A DNA stretch of 64,000 bases from Ignavibacteria bacterium. GTDB lineage: Bacteria > Bacteroidota > Ignavibacteria > Ignavibacteriales > Ignavibacteriaceae. The notes beneath the pieces were generated by a model that saw only the letters and a list, made by a program, of their open reading frames with translations, searched no databases and was not told the DNA's origin. A program made the translations under genes and the position numbers. Shown one piece after another: positions 24,382 to 33,321 of the stretch; the stretch's first letter is position 1; every line of letters starts with the position of its first letter. The stretch covers positions 744,001 to 808,000 of the forward strand of contig JAFLBV010000001.1 in NCBI GenBank assembly GCA_017302895.1, given 5' to 3'.

Positions 24382-25320
24382 ATGTCAAAATATTCAACAG
24401 AAGCAAAAGAACTTTTAGAGAGGCAAAAAAGAGACTGGGACTGGTGCGTGAACGGTTATGGAAGTCTTGCCACAGTGATAACACACGAATTCAGGTACGA
24501 CGGATTTTCGTTAAAAGTGCAGTACAACCCCGGAAGAATGACCTCCACTTCCGCAAAAGTGGACCCTAAAAGCATCAAAGAGAGGAAATGCTTCCTCTGC
24601 GAGGAGAGTCTTCCGCCCGCTCAGGAAAGACTCGAGTATAAAAACGGATACAGAATTCTGGTAAATCCTTTCCCGATTTTCCCCGAACATTTTACAATTC
24701 CCAACAGAGAACATCTTCCGCAGCAGATTTCGGGCAATTTTGAAATGCTCCTCACTCTTGCAGAGGATCTTGACGGCAATTACACGGTTTTTTACAACGG
24801 ACCCAAATGCGGCGCCTCCGCTCCTGATCATTTCCATTTTCAGGCGGGAACAAGAAACTTCATGACTGTGGAAAATGATTTTGATTCCCTGAAGGCAAAA
24901 TACACAGTTGTTTCCCGGTCGGTTTCAGGCGTATCCGTTTCAGGGATTGATGACGGAATCAGGAAAATGATATTTCTCGAGGGAAAAGAGGTAAACTCCG
25001 TTTCCGCAGAGTTTTACAAAGTTTACGAAAAATACAAAGCTGCAATGCATCTCGATGAAGAGCCTTTGTTGAATATCATTGCCTGGCACGATGGAAACGG
25101 GTTCAAAGCTGTGGTCTTTTTGAGAGAGAAGCACCGTCCCCGTCGCTATTTCGCAGAAGGGGAAGAGAGAATTCTCCTTTCACCCGCATCAGTGGATATC
25201 GGCGGAGTTGGCGTAATTCCCGTGGAAGACGATTTCAACAGGATTACTCAGGAAATCCTTACTGAACTTATGACCGAGGTCTTTGTCAGCAGAGAAATTT
25301 TGATTAAAGTAGTGGAATAA
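24382..25320 (+). CDS. DUF4922 protein, HIT/GalT-like nucleotidyltransferase or phosphorylase
   Basis: A 312-residue protein. I start at ATG 24382 (MSKYSTEAKELLERQ); a TTG at 24325 would add 19 residues overlapping the promoter. The zinc-type segment KCFLCEESLPP, the GalT-like NPFPIFPEHFTIPNREH and the catalytic HFHFQ (an HxHxQ histidine triad) are visible. From family knowledge, DUF4922 proteins resemble GDP-hexose phosphorylases and ATP adenylyltransferases, transferring or phosphorolysing nucleotides through a histidine intermediate. With GDP-fucose synthase and a phosphatase next door, a GDP-sugar role is plausible but unproven. It is followed by a bidirectional terminator shared with transketolase. 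Confidence 0.82.
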   Translation: MSKYSTEAKELLERQKRDWDWCVNGYGSLATVITHEFRYDGFSLKVQYNPGRMTSTSAKVDPKSIKERKCFLCEESLPPAQERLEYKNGYRILVNPFPIFPEHFTIPNREHLPQQISGNFEMLLTLAEDLDGNYTVFYNGPKCGASAPDHFHFQAGTRNFMTVENDFDSLKAKYTVVSRSVSGVSVSGIDDGIRKMIFLEGKEVNSVSAEFYKVYEKYKAAMHLDEEPLLNIIAWHDGNGFKAVVFLREKHRPRRYFAEGEERILLSPASVDIGGVGVIPVEDDFNRITQEILTELMTEVFVSREILIKVVE

Positions 25321-25324
25321 AAAA

Positions 25325-25369
25325 AACGCCGTTACACTAAAGGTATCAGAACCAATTTGTAACGGCGTT
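25325..25369. terminator. Bidirectional intrinsic terminator
   Basis: AACGCCGTTACA (25325-25336) pairs perfectly with TGTAACGGCGTT (25358-25369), flanked by A-runs on one side and a short A/T run on the other. It sits between the convergent DUF4922 and transketolase genes. Confidence 0.85.
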
Positions 25370-25387
25370 AAAAACATATTTATATTC

Positions 25388-27367
25388 TTATTTGTTTGCA
25401 GCCTCTACGATTTTTTCAACCGTAATCCCGAACTTGTCGTAGAGGATACCGGCAGGGGCTGAGGCACCAAAATGATCGAGAGAGATTTGTTTTTCTCGGC
25501 TTCCTGTATATCTCTCCCAGCCAAAACCTGTACCGGCTTCAACTGAAACTCGATTTTTCACTTCATCGGGGAAAATGCTTTGTTTATATTCTTCACTTTG
25601 GAGTTCGAACAGTTCCCATGAAGGAAAACTTACAACTCTTGCCTTTTTACCGGCTTCCGCAAGCTTTTCACCTGCTTTTACAGCAAGTTCAAGTTCCGAA
25701 CCCGTTCCGATAAGGATTACATCGGGAGTTCCTTCACAGTCCCTCACTATATAGGCACCTTTTGCGAGATTTTCTACCGGTTGGGCTTTCTCTTTGATAA
25801 CGGGCAAACCTTGACGGGAAAGAATAAGTGCTGTTGGACCTGTTGTGTTTTCAAGAGCTGCTTTCCATGCATAAACTGTTTCGTGACTGTCGGCAGGTCT
25901 GATCACGGTTAAACCCGGAATCATCCGCAGACTTTGAATATGCTCAACCGGCTGGTGTGTAGGACCGTCTTCACCAAGTCCGATGCTGTCATGAGTGAAC
26001 ACATAAATTACCTGAAGGTTTTGCATCGCTGCAAGACGAATTGCCGGCCTCATGTAGTCGGAAAAAACGAGGAAAGTGCCGCCGAAAGGAATTATTCCGC
26101 CATACATCGCCATCCCGTTCATCACAGCGCCCATTCCATGTTCGCGAACGCCGTAATGGAGATTTCTTCCTTTTCTGTTGGCGGGTGAAAAAGAGGGCAA
26201 TTCCTTAAAATCAGTAAGATTTGACTCGGTTAAATCGGCAGAACCGCCAAGCAATGTGGGGTATGCCTTATCCAGGGTATTAATCACTTTTTGCGAAGAT
26301 GCTCTGGATGCAAGTTTTTCCGAGAGGTCGGGGAACATCGATTCGTCAATGGGAAATTCACCTTTGAGTCCGTCACCCAAAACCAGATCAAGAAGTGCCG
26401 CTTCATCAGGGTACTGTTTTTTGTATTCAGCAAAAAGGTTGTTCCACGAAACCCATGTTTTAATTTTATCTTCAACTGCGGTGGCGAAGTGTGTCTTCAC
26501 TTCATCAGGAACGGTAAACGGCTCGGGGTATTCCCAGCCAAGGTTCTTTTTGGTCAGCTCTATTTCCTTATCTCCGAGAGGGGAACCATGAGCTTTTGCA
26601 GTATCCTGCTTGTTGGGACTGCCGTATCCGATATTTGTTTTGGTAATCACGAGACAGGGGCGGTCACTGCTTCTGGTTTCGTGAAGCACCATCCTGAGTC
26701 TGTCCAGTTCGTTCACATCATAAATATTATAGACATTCCAGCCGTAACTTAAAAATCTCTTTTCAGTCTCATCAGTGAAAGAAAGAGAGGTTTTTCCGTC
26801 GATCGAGATACCGTTGTCATCATAAAAAAGGATGAGGCGGCTGAGTTTCTGGTTCCCTGCGAAAGATGCAGCTTCATGGGAAATTCCTTCCATCATGTCA
26901 CCGTCACCGCAGATGGCATAAACAAAATGATCGAATATCTCGAACCCGGGTTTGTTAAATTTGGCAGCCATAAACTCATAAGCGAGTGCCATTCCCACTG
27001 CGTTTGCAACACCCTGACCCAACGGACCGGTCGTTGCCTCGACACCGCTTGTGTGACCTCTTTCGGGGTGACCGGGTGTGAGACTTTCCCATTGTCTGAA
27101 ATTTTTAATGTCATCGAGTGAAAGATCGAACCCCGAAAGGTGAAGAAGGGAATAGAGGAGCATGCTGCCATGTCCGCCCGAGAGGACGAATCTGTCTCTG
27201 TTTATCCAATGCGGCTCTTTGGGGTTGAAGTTCATCACTTCGTTAAAAAGGAAGTAACCGAGCGGGGCAAGACCCATCGGCGCACCCGGATGCCCTGAAT
27301 TTGCCTTCTGAACAGCATCCATTGCGAGGGTACGAATAGTATTTATCGATAAATTGTGAATATCCAA
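25388..27367 (-). CDS. tkt: transketolase
   Basis: A 659-residue thiamine diphosphate enzyme of the non-oxidative pentose phosphate pathway, moving two-carbon ketol units between sugar phosphates. The ThDP motif GDGDMMEGISHEA, the N-terminal histidine in ANSGHPGAPMG, the HGxGSMLLYS loop and the pyrimidine-domain segment FGGTFLVFSDYMR with THDSIGLGEDGPTHQP are all present. The C-terminal domain is complete and length is normal. The start is ATG at 27367, with a -7 box TATATTTG about 39 bases upstream. The gene is monocistronic, ending at the terminator at 25325-25369. Confidence 0.97.
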   Translation of the reverse strand: MDIHNLSINTIRTLAMDAVQKANSGHPGAPMGLAPLGYFLFNEVMNFNPKEPHWINRDRFVLSGGHGSMLLYSLLHLSGFDLSLDDIKNFRQWESLTPGHPERGHTSGVEATTGPLGQGVANAVGMALAYEFMAAKFNKPGFEIFDHFVYAICGDGDMMEGISHEAASFAGNQKLSRLILFYDDNGISIDGKTSLSFTDETEKRFLSYGWNVYNIYDVNELDRLRMVLHETRSSDRPCLVITKTNIGYGSPNKQDTAKAHGSPLGDKEIELTKKNLGWEYPEPFTVPDEVKTHFATAVEDKIKTWVSWNNLFAEYKKQYPDEAALLDLVLGDGLKGEFPIDESMFPDLSEKLASRASSQKVINTLDKAYPTLLGGSADLTESNLTDFKELPSFSPANRKGRNLHYGVREHGMGAVMNGMAMYGGIIPFGGTFLVFSDYMRPAIRLAAMQNLQVIYVFTHDSIGLGEDGPTHQPVEHIQSLRMIPGLTVIRPADSHETVYAWKAALENTTGPTALILSRQGLPVIKEKAQPVENLAKGAYIVRDCEGTPDVILIGTGSELELAVKAGEKLAEAGKKARVVSFPSWELFELQSEEYKQSIFPDEVKNRVSVEAGTGFGWERYTGSREKQISLDHFGASAPAGILYDKFGITVEKIVEAANK

Positions 27368-27405
27368 AACGACTCCAAATCAAGTAATTTGTTAAACTCA
27401 AACAA

Positions 27406-27413
27406 CAAATATA
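27406..27413 (-). promoter_or_regulatory. -7 box TATATTTG for transketolase
   Basis: An exact TAnnTTTG match on the minus strand, 39 bases upstream of the ATG. No -33 TTTG at 19-21 bases was found. Confidence 0.45.
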
Positions 27414-27548
27414 CTAAACGGGGAGGTTATGCTGTTCACAGTACAAGGTCTTCCCACCCCTCCCCCTCACGGATTTGGCAAATACTTCCTAAATGGTTAA
27501 ATTTTAGGTTTGATAATCAATCTTTACTATAAACACAATTCCGGTACC

Positions 27549-29672
27549 ATGAAACTTCAAACCATATTCGTAAAAACGCTTTTTTTGGCAGTGATAATAT
27601 TATCGATGCCGGTTCTTTCAACCTCTCTTCATAAAGAGAAAGGGGATATTGTACAGAGCGTTTCGATTCAGATATCACCTTTTGACGCTCAATGCAAAAT
27701 AAACGGCACAGTCGTGGTGCCTGCGGAAGTGAAAAAACTTCCCGTTGGTGAATACTCGGTGGAACTGACAAAAGCGGGTTACAAAACATATAACAGCAAG
27801 TTTACTGTATCGGAGAACAACCGCCACTTCATTTTTATAATGGAACCGGAGAATATTACGGGATTGCTCGTAAAAACGACACCCCAGGGTGCCTCGGTTT
27901 ACATTGATGATGAATTTAAGGGGACCAGCGATGCGGGATATCTCCTCCCTGTAAAGAAATATACCGTGAGGGTTGAGCTTGACAAGTATCTCCCCGTGGT
28001 TCAAACCATCGACGGAACCGTTCCTGCAAAGCTTTACACCCTCGATCTGAAACTGGTTAAGAACACCGGATTCCTAAAAATAAATTCAAATGCACAAAAT
28101 CTGATCGTCGAAATAGATGGCGAGGTGGTTGAACAACAGCAGCAGTATGAACTTGTTACCGGCACTCACAGGGTCAAGGTAACAGGCACAAATTATTCGG
28201 AATACAGGACTGAAGTAACCATAACCCGCGGGAAAACTACCACAATAAAGGCAAATCTTGAGAAACTGACGGGTGTTTTACAGCTTAATGTAACCCCCGC
28301 AAACTCACTCGTGATGATTGGCAAGGCAAATTACGAAAGCATCAAAACCGTTGAGCTTGAACCGGGGAAGTACCTGATATCCCTTTCCGCCGATCTTCAT
28401 GACTCATACAGCACCGAAGTTACTATTCAAAAAGGGAAAACCTCCCGGGTTAATGTAAACCTGAAGAAAAACGCGGGAGTTCTGGCTGTTACAAGAAAAC
28501 CTGATAATGTGCGGATAAATGTTGATGGTGTTGATTACGGCGCTGTAAACAGAGTCGAACTTTCTCCCGGAGAACATCTCCTGACAGCACAGATTGATTC
28601 ATCCTGGTACCCTTTTTCACAAAACATCTCCGTGGCAAAAAACAAAACGACGAATGTGAAGATTGATCTAAAAAGAATAAAAGGGACATTCCTTTTCAAC
28701 TCGGTTCCTTTTACGAGCAAAGTGAAACTTATCCAAAATTTCGAGAAGAAATTTGAGTTTACGGGCACCAAAATTATTGAGGAACTCCCTGTCGGGGATT
28801 ACACGGTTGTTGTAACCTGTGAAGGACACAAAGGATTGAGAAAAGAAATAACCATTCTTGAAGACAAATCTTATGCCCTCGATCTAAAACTTGAACCGGG
28901 AAGTGATGACATGCTTGTTTCGGAGATGGTAAAAAACAGATTTGTGATGAATAAAATAGACCGCGGTTATTTCTACATGGGAGCCACACTTGAACAGGGT
29001 TCGACCACGAGGATGGAACAACCCGTCCGCCTCGTTGCTGTTGATCAGTTTTACATAGCAACAACCGAAGTCACCCGTGCCCTTTGGGAGGAAATAATGG
29101 GGAGTGACCCCTCAATATTTGCTGCGGGTGGAGACAAAGCACTCCTTCCCGTCGAAAACATTTCGTGGCTGGATGCGGTGGCATTTTGCAACAAATTGAG
29201 TGAGAAGGAAGGACTTACCCCCGCATATAAAATTGAAGGGGATTCCGTCTCCTGCGATTTTGCTGCTACAGGATTCAGATTGCCGACCGAGGCCGAGTGG
29301 GAATTCGCCGCAAGAGGTTCCGACTCCCTAAAACAGTTCCGTTTTTCAGGCAGCAATTCACCCGAAATGGTCGGATGGATAAATTCCAATTCAGGCAAAA
29401 AGACCAATGCCGTTGCCCAAAAAAACAAAAACACCAACGGTTTATATGACATGACAGGAAATGTCGCAGAATTCTGTAACGACTGGTACGATAAATACAA
29501 CCCGAATGAAGTTGCCAATCCAAAAGGACCGCAATCGGGAAGAAAAATCGTGGTCAGAGGCGGGAGTTGGAACTCGACAGAAGGTAAATCAAGGGTCGCT
29601 GCCCGTGATTCGATGGGAATGGGACAGAAAAAATCGACCACCGGTCTTCGCCTTGTCAGAAAAGGCAATTAA
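27549..29672 (+). CDS. six-PEGA-repeat protein with C-terminal formylglycine-enzyme-like domain
   Basis: A 707-residue exported protein. I take ATG 27549 as start (MKLQTIFVKTLFLAVIIL, signal peptide). Six PEGA-type units of about 70 residues cover residues 35-450, each with the pattern VxPGxY/HxxxL followed by a basic T-rich strand and an aliphatic end. A SUMF1/formylglycine-generating-enzyme-fold domain follows, with FYMGATLEQ, TEVTRALWEEIMG, FRLPTEAEWEFAARG, GNVAEFCNDWY and VVRGGSWN. The catalytic cysteine pair of true FGE is absent (the end has no Cys), so this is a C-type-lectin-like binding fold, not a sulfatase activator. It is followed 15 bases later by a second FGE-fold gene. A cell-surface adhesion or envelope-anchoring role is likely but not shown. 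Confidence 0.85.
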   Translation: MKLQTIFVKTLFLAVIILSMPVLSTSLHKEKGDIVQSVSIQISPFDAQCKINGTVVVPAEVKKLPVGEYSVELTKAGYKTYNSKFTVSENNRHFIFIMEPENITGLLVKTTPQGASVYIDDEFKGTSDAGYLLPVKKYTVRVELDKYLPVVQTIDGTVPAKLYTLDLKLVKNTGFLKINSNAQNLIVEIDGEVVEQQQQYELVTGTHRVKVTGTNYSEYRTEVTITRGKTTTIKANLEKLTGVLQLNVTPANSLVMIGKANYESIKTVELEPGKYLISLSADLHDSYSTEVTIQKGKTSRVNVNLKKNAGVLAVTRKPDNVRINVDGVDYGAVNRVELSPGEHLLTAQIDSSWYPFSQNISVAKNKTTNVKIDLKRIKGTFLFNSVPFTSKVKLIQNFEKKFEFTGTKIIEELPVGDYTVVVTCEGHKGLRKEITILEDKSYALDLKLEPGSDDMLVSEMVKNRFVMNKIDRGYFYMGATLEQGSTTRMEQPVRLVAVDQFYIATTEVTRALWEEIMGSDPSIFAAGGDKALLPVENISWLDAVAFCNKLSEKEGLTPAYKIEGDSVSCDFAATGFRLPTEAEWEFAARGSDSLKQFRFSGSNSPEMVGWINSNSGKKTNAVAQKNKNTNGLYDMTGNVAEFCNDWYDKYNPNEVANPKGPQSGRKIVVRGGSWNSTEGKSRVAARDSMGMGQKKSTTGLRLVRKGN

Positions 29673-29687
29673 TCGCGTGCGATACGA

Positions 29688-30485
29688 ATGAAACTCCTCT
29701 TCACAGCGCTGGCACTTTCCCTTTTCTCGTTCTCTTTTGTGAATGAAGAGAAAGGGGCACAGCCACTTGATTTGATTTTTGTGGAGGGAGGGAGTTTTGC
29801 CATGGGTTGTTTCGATCCCAGGATTCCGTGTGATGATGATGAATCGGAACTGAGGGATGTTACGGTATATGCTTTTTATATTTCAACGACCGAGATAACC
29901 CAGGGATTGTGGGAAGATGTAATGGGAAACAACATTTCAATTGTGCGTGAGCCCTCGCTTCCTGCAAACAACATAAGCTGGTACGATGCCGTCAAGTTTT
30001 GCAACAACCTCAGCCTTAAATACAATCTGAATCCTTGTTACACAATACGCGGACAGAAAGTCACCTGCAACTTCAAGGCAAACGGCTACAGGTTGCCGAC
30101 CGAAGCGGAATGGGAATACGCTGCAAGGGGTGGCAAATCGGGCAAAATGAAACTTTTCAGCGGAAATGATGATCCTCTACAGGTCGGGTGGTATAAACAG
30201 AATTCGAACGGAAAAATGCGTCCACCGAAGCAGAAATCGCCCAATGAACTCGGAATATTCGATATGTCGGGAAATCTTTGGGAGTGGTGCTGGGACTGGT
30301 ATGCTCCATACTCGGGTGAGCAGGTTATCGATCCCAAGGGACCTGACAAGGGAACGGGAAAGGTTCTCCGCGGTGGAAGTTGGAATTATGACAGCAACTC
30401 AGCCAGAAACTCAAACAGATTTTACACATCACCCAACTCGAGATCTGCCACATTTGGTTTCAGAGTTGTGAAAAAAGTCGGATAG
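29688..30485 (+). CDS. secreted formylglycine-enzyme-fold (SUMF1-like) protein
   Basis: A 265-residue protein with a signal peptide (MKLLFTALALSLFSFSFVNE). The whole mature part is one SUMF1-type domain: FVEGGSFAMGCFD, STTEITQGLWEDVMG, NISWYDAVKFCNNL, YRLPTEAEWEYAARGG, GNLWEWCWDWY, VLRGGSWNYDS and a final FGFRVVKK. The copper-binding catalytic cysteines of formylglycine-generating enzyme are missing in the last third, so it is unlikely to activate sulfatases. It is in an operon with the PEGA-FGE protein just upstream and shares its domain, which suggests duplication. It converges on mutS with only nine bases between stop codons and no visible terminator. Confidence 0.85.
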   Translation: MKLLFTALALSLFSFSFVNEEKGAQPLDLIFVEGGSFAMGCFDPRIPCDDDESELRDVTVYAFYISTTEITQGLWEDVMGNNISIVREPSLPANNISWYDAVKFCNNLSLKYNLNPCYTIRGQKVTCNFKANGYRLPTEAEWEYAARGGKSGKMKLFSGNDDPLQVGWYKQNSNGKMRPPKQKSPNELGIFDMSGNLWEWCWDWYAPYSGEQVIDPKGPDKGTGKVLRGGSWNYDSNSARNSNRFYTSPNSRSATFGFRVVKKVG

Positions 30486-30494
30486 GTCTCTCCG

Positions 30495-33107
30495 TCAGTC
30501 CTTAAGTTTTTTCTTCAGTTCATCGAGTTTGTTCAGTGCCTGAACTGGAGTAAGTTCCTCAACTTTTATATCCGAAATCTCCTTCCTCAGTGCGTCATCC
30601 GTAAATTCAAAGAGTGACAATTGATAAAATCCCTGTTCTTCCTGCTCCTTTTTGATCTTTCTTGCCTTTTTCACTTCATAAGGAGTAAGTTCCTTGCTTT
30701 CAAGGTTTGAGAGAATCTCTTTTGCTCTCGAAGTAACTTCCAACGGGAGACCCGCCATCATCGCTACCTGAATACCGTAGGAGTGATCTGCACTTCCCGG
30801 TGAAACCTTGTGAAGGAAGATTACCTTGTCATCGTATTCCCTCACCTGCACCCTGTAATTTTTGATGCGCGGGAATATTTCCGCCATCTCGTTCAGTTCG
30901 TGATAATGGGTGGCAAATAGTGTTTTTGCAGCGGAGCGGGGGTTTTCGTGAAGGTATTCGGTCATCGACCACGCAATTGAGAGTCCGTCAAATGTACTGG
31001 TACCTCTCCCGATTTCATCGAGAAGGATGAGGCTTTTGTCAGTTGCGTTATTCAATATATTAGCCGCCTCCTGCATCTCAACCAGGAATGTGCTTTCACC
31101 GGCAGTGATGTTATCGCTTGCTCCCACACGGGTGAAAATCCGGTCAACTATTCCGATTTCAGCTTTTTTAGCCGGGACAAAGGAACCGATTTGTGCGAGC
31201 AACACCAGCAACCCAAGTTGACGGAGATAAACCGATTTTCCTGCCATGTTTGGTCCGGTGAGCACTATTATCTGGTCCTTTTCACAGTCGAGCAGGTAAT
31301 CATTGGATGTAAATTTCTCTCCGGGAGGGAGTATCCTTTCAACCACGGGGTGACGGGAATCGAATATTTCTATCTTTTTTGACTCGTTTACGAGAGGTTT
31401 TACATAGTTGTACTCAACAGCGGCTTCCGCGAACGAGTTTAGACAGTCGAGCATGGCTATCAGTTTTGCGTTTTTTTGCACCACTTCCGTGAATGATGAA
31501 GTGTACATTCTTACATCGTTAAAAAGCTCCGACTCGAGGGAACGGATATTATCTTCCGCGTGCAAAACCTTTTCTTCATAGACCTTGAGATCGGGAGTAA
31601 TGTATCTTTCAGCGTTCACGAGGGTCTGCTTCCTGATGTACTCGGGGGGTACCTTTTCCCTGTGGACATTACTTATTTCGATGTAGTAACCAAAGACACG
31701 ATTGAAACTTATTTTAAGAGAGGAGATTCCCGTTCTCTCCCGTTCCACTTTTTGGAGGTCGGTGATCCAGTCCTTGCCCGAATAGAGGATTTCCCTCATT
31801 TCATCGAGTTCGATGCTGTATCCGCGCTTGATTACTCCTCCATCAGCGAGAGAAAGCGGAGGATTATCGGAGATTGCCTCATCAATTTTTGCAGTGACAT
31901 CGTTCAGGGGTACAAGTGACTCCCTCAGACGGTTCATTACAAGGTTGTCGATTTCGTATAAAATCTTGATTATCTCAGGAATTTCCAGCAGGGAATATTT
32001 CAGCGACACAATTTCCCTTGGTGTGGCTCGTCCCGTGCAGATTCTGGAGATAAGCCTTTCCAGATCACCGATGTTGGAGAGGCTTTTTTTAAGCTTCTCT
32101 CTCGTCTTTTTCACATTGTAGAGGGCTTCAACAGATTCCTGTCTTTGAAGTATCGGTTCAAGCTTCGTGAGGGGGGAGGATATCCATTTTTTGAGGAGTC
32201 TTCCGCCCATTGGAGTTTCGGTTTTGTCGAGGACCGCAAAAAGTGTCCCGTCTTTCCCTCCGTCAGCCATCGAATATGTAATCTCAAGATTTCGTTTGGT
32301 TGACCAGTCGAGAACCATATACTCTGAAGGATTGTAAACCGAGAGTTTTGTCAGGTGGGTCAGGTTTGCTTTTTGTGTCTCCTGTAGATAGTGGAGTACC
32401 GCACCTGCGGCAGGGAGAGCGACCTCCATTTCACCCGCACCATATCCCTTTAGATTAACCGTTCCGAAGTGCTTCAAAAGGATTTCCTTTGCATACTCAC
32501 GGTTAAAAATCCAGTCGTCAAGTTTGGTTATTCTCGCTTCACTTCCCGAGGAAGAGAGGAGGGCGGTGACAACATCCCTCGATTTTCGCGGAGAGAGGAC
32601 TTCCGCCGGGGCAATCACACCGATCTGATCGGTGAGGTGTGCAGTCTCCACTTCGAAGAGGGAAAAATCGCCAGTGGAGATATCACAGAACGCCACACCC
32701 GAGACAGGATCCGCAAAATTCACAGCCATAAGGTAGTTGTTCTTTTTCAGGTCGAGCACTTTATCCGAGAAAACAACTCCGGGAGTAACCACTTCGATGA
32801 CTTCCCTTTTCACTATTCCCTTGGCGAGTTTCGGGTCTTCCACCTGCTCACAGATTGCGACACGGTAACCGGCTCTCACGAGTTTCGGGAGATAGCTTTC
32901 CACTGCATGGTGGGGGAAACCTGCGAGGGGCACTTCGCCAGCGGCACCGTTTGCTCTTTTGGTGAGGGTGATACCGAGTACTTTTGATGCAATTCGTGCA
33001 TCTTCTTCAAATGTCTCATAGAAATCCCCCATCCTGAAGAGGAGGACGGTATCTGGATTTGCCTGTTTTATCTTGAAATATTGAGCCATTAAAGGGGTTT
33101 GAGACAT
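30495..33107 (-). CDS. mutS: DNA mismatch repair protein MutS
   Basis: An 870-residue MutS1. The mismatch-wedge motif is in LLFRMGDFYETF (residues 24-35), followed by connector, lever, clamp and ATPase domains. Walker A is GPNMAGKSVYLRQ, the Walker B region is LILLDEIGRGTST and the signature is STFLVEMQEAANIL. A C-terminal tail with KKLKD is typical of MutS1. It recognises base mismatches and small loops in the cytoplasm and recruits MutL; no mutL is present here. The start is ATG at 33107. Length and motif order are normal, with no truncation. Confidence 0.98.
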   Translation of the reverse strand: MSQTPLMAQYFKIKQANPDTVLLFRMGDFYETFEEDARIASKVLGITLTKRANGAAGEVPLAGFPHHAVESYLPKLVRAGYRVAICEQVEDPKLAKGIVKREVIEVVTPGVVFSDKVLDLKKNNYLMAVNFADPVSGVAFCDISTGDFSLFEVETAHLTDQIGVIAPAEVLSPRKSRDVVTALLSSSGSEARITKLDDWIFNREYAKEILLKHFGTVNLKGYGAGEMEVALPAAGAVLHYLQETQKANLTHLTKLSVYNPSEYMVLDWSTKRNLEITYSMADGGKDGTLFAVLDKTETPMGGRLLKKWISSPLTKLEPILQRQESVEALYNVKKTREKLKKSLSNIGDLERLISRICTGRATPREIVSLKYSLLEIPEIIKILYEIDNLVMNRLRESLVPLNDVTAKIDEAISDNPPLSLADGGVIKRGYSIELDEMREILYSGKDWITDLQKVERERTGISSLKISFNRVFGYYIEISNVHREKVPPEYIRKQTLVNAERYITPDLKVYEEKVLHAEDNIRSLESELFNDVRMYTSSFTEVVQKNAKLIAMLDCLNSFAEAAVEYNYVKPLVNESKKIEIFDSRHPVVERILPPGEKFTSNDYLLDCEKDQIIVLTGPNMAGKSVYLRQLGLLVLLAQIGSFVPAKKAEIGIVDRIFTRVGASDNITAGESTFLVEMQEAANILNNATDKSLILLDEIGRGTSTFDGLSIAWSMTEYLHENPRSAAKTLFATHYHELNEMAEIFPRIKNYRVQVREYDDKVIFLHKVSPGSADHSYGIQVAMMAGLPLEVTSRAKEILSNLESKELTPYEVKKARKIKKEQEEQGFYQLSLFEFTDDALRKEISDIKVEELTPVQALNKLDELKKKLKD

Positions 33108-33216
33108 AGGGAATTAAATTCTTTCGTGACGCTTCAAAGGTTGAAAAAATACAAAATTGTTCTTTTTGAAGAAACTTTTAAAAATAATGATAAAAAATAA
33201 TCATTTAGTTGGTTTT

Positions 33217-33224
33217 TATATTTG
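33217..33224 (+). promoter_or_regulatory. -7 box TATATTTG for the Wsp-like operon
   Basis: An exact TAnnTTTG match on the plus strand, 97 bases upstream of the GTG start of the first MCP, in an AT-rich region between mutS and the operon. No convincing -33 element. Confidence 0.45.
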
Positions 33225-33321
33225 TATATGATTCAATTATTTAAGAAATTAAGTTTCTGTTTTATAATAGAATTCGTATTCCGGTTACATCATCAATCAT
33301 TAAAAATTCAGGAGAGAAGCC

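Noticed and set aside
27549..30485. Sulfatase-activating formylglycine-generating enzymes
   Set aside because: The conserved catalytic cysteine pair is missing in both proteins and no sulfatase gene is adjacent.
30495..33107. Long open frames on the plus strand inside mutS
   Set aside because: They are antisense shadows; the minus strand encodes a complete MutS with all motifs.
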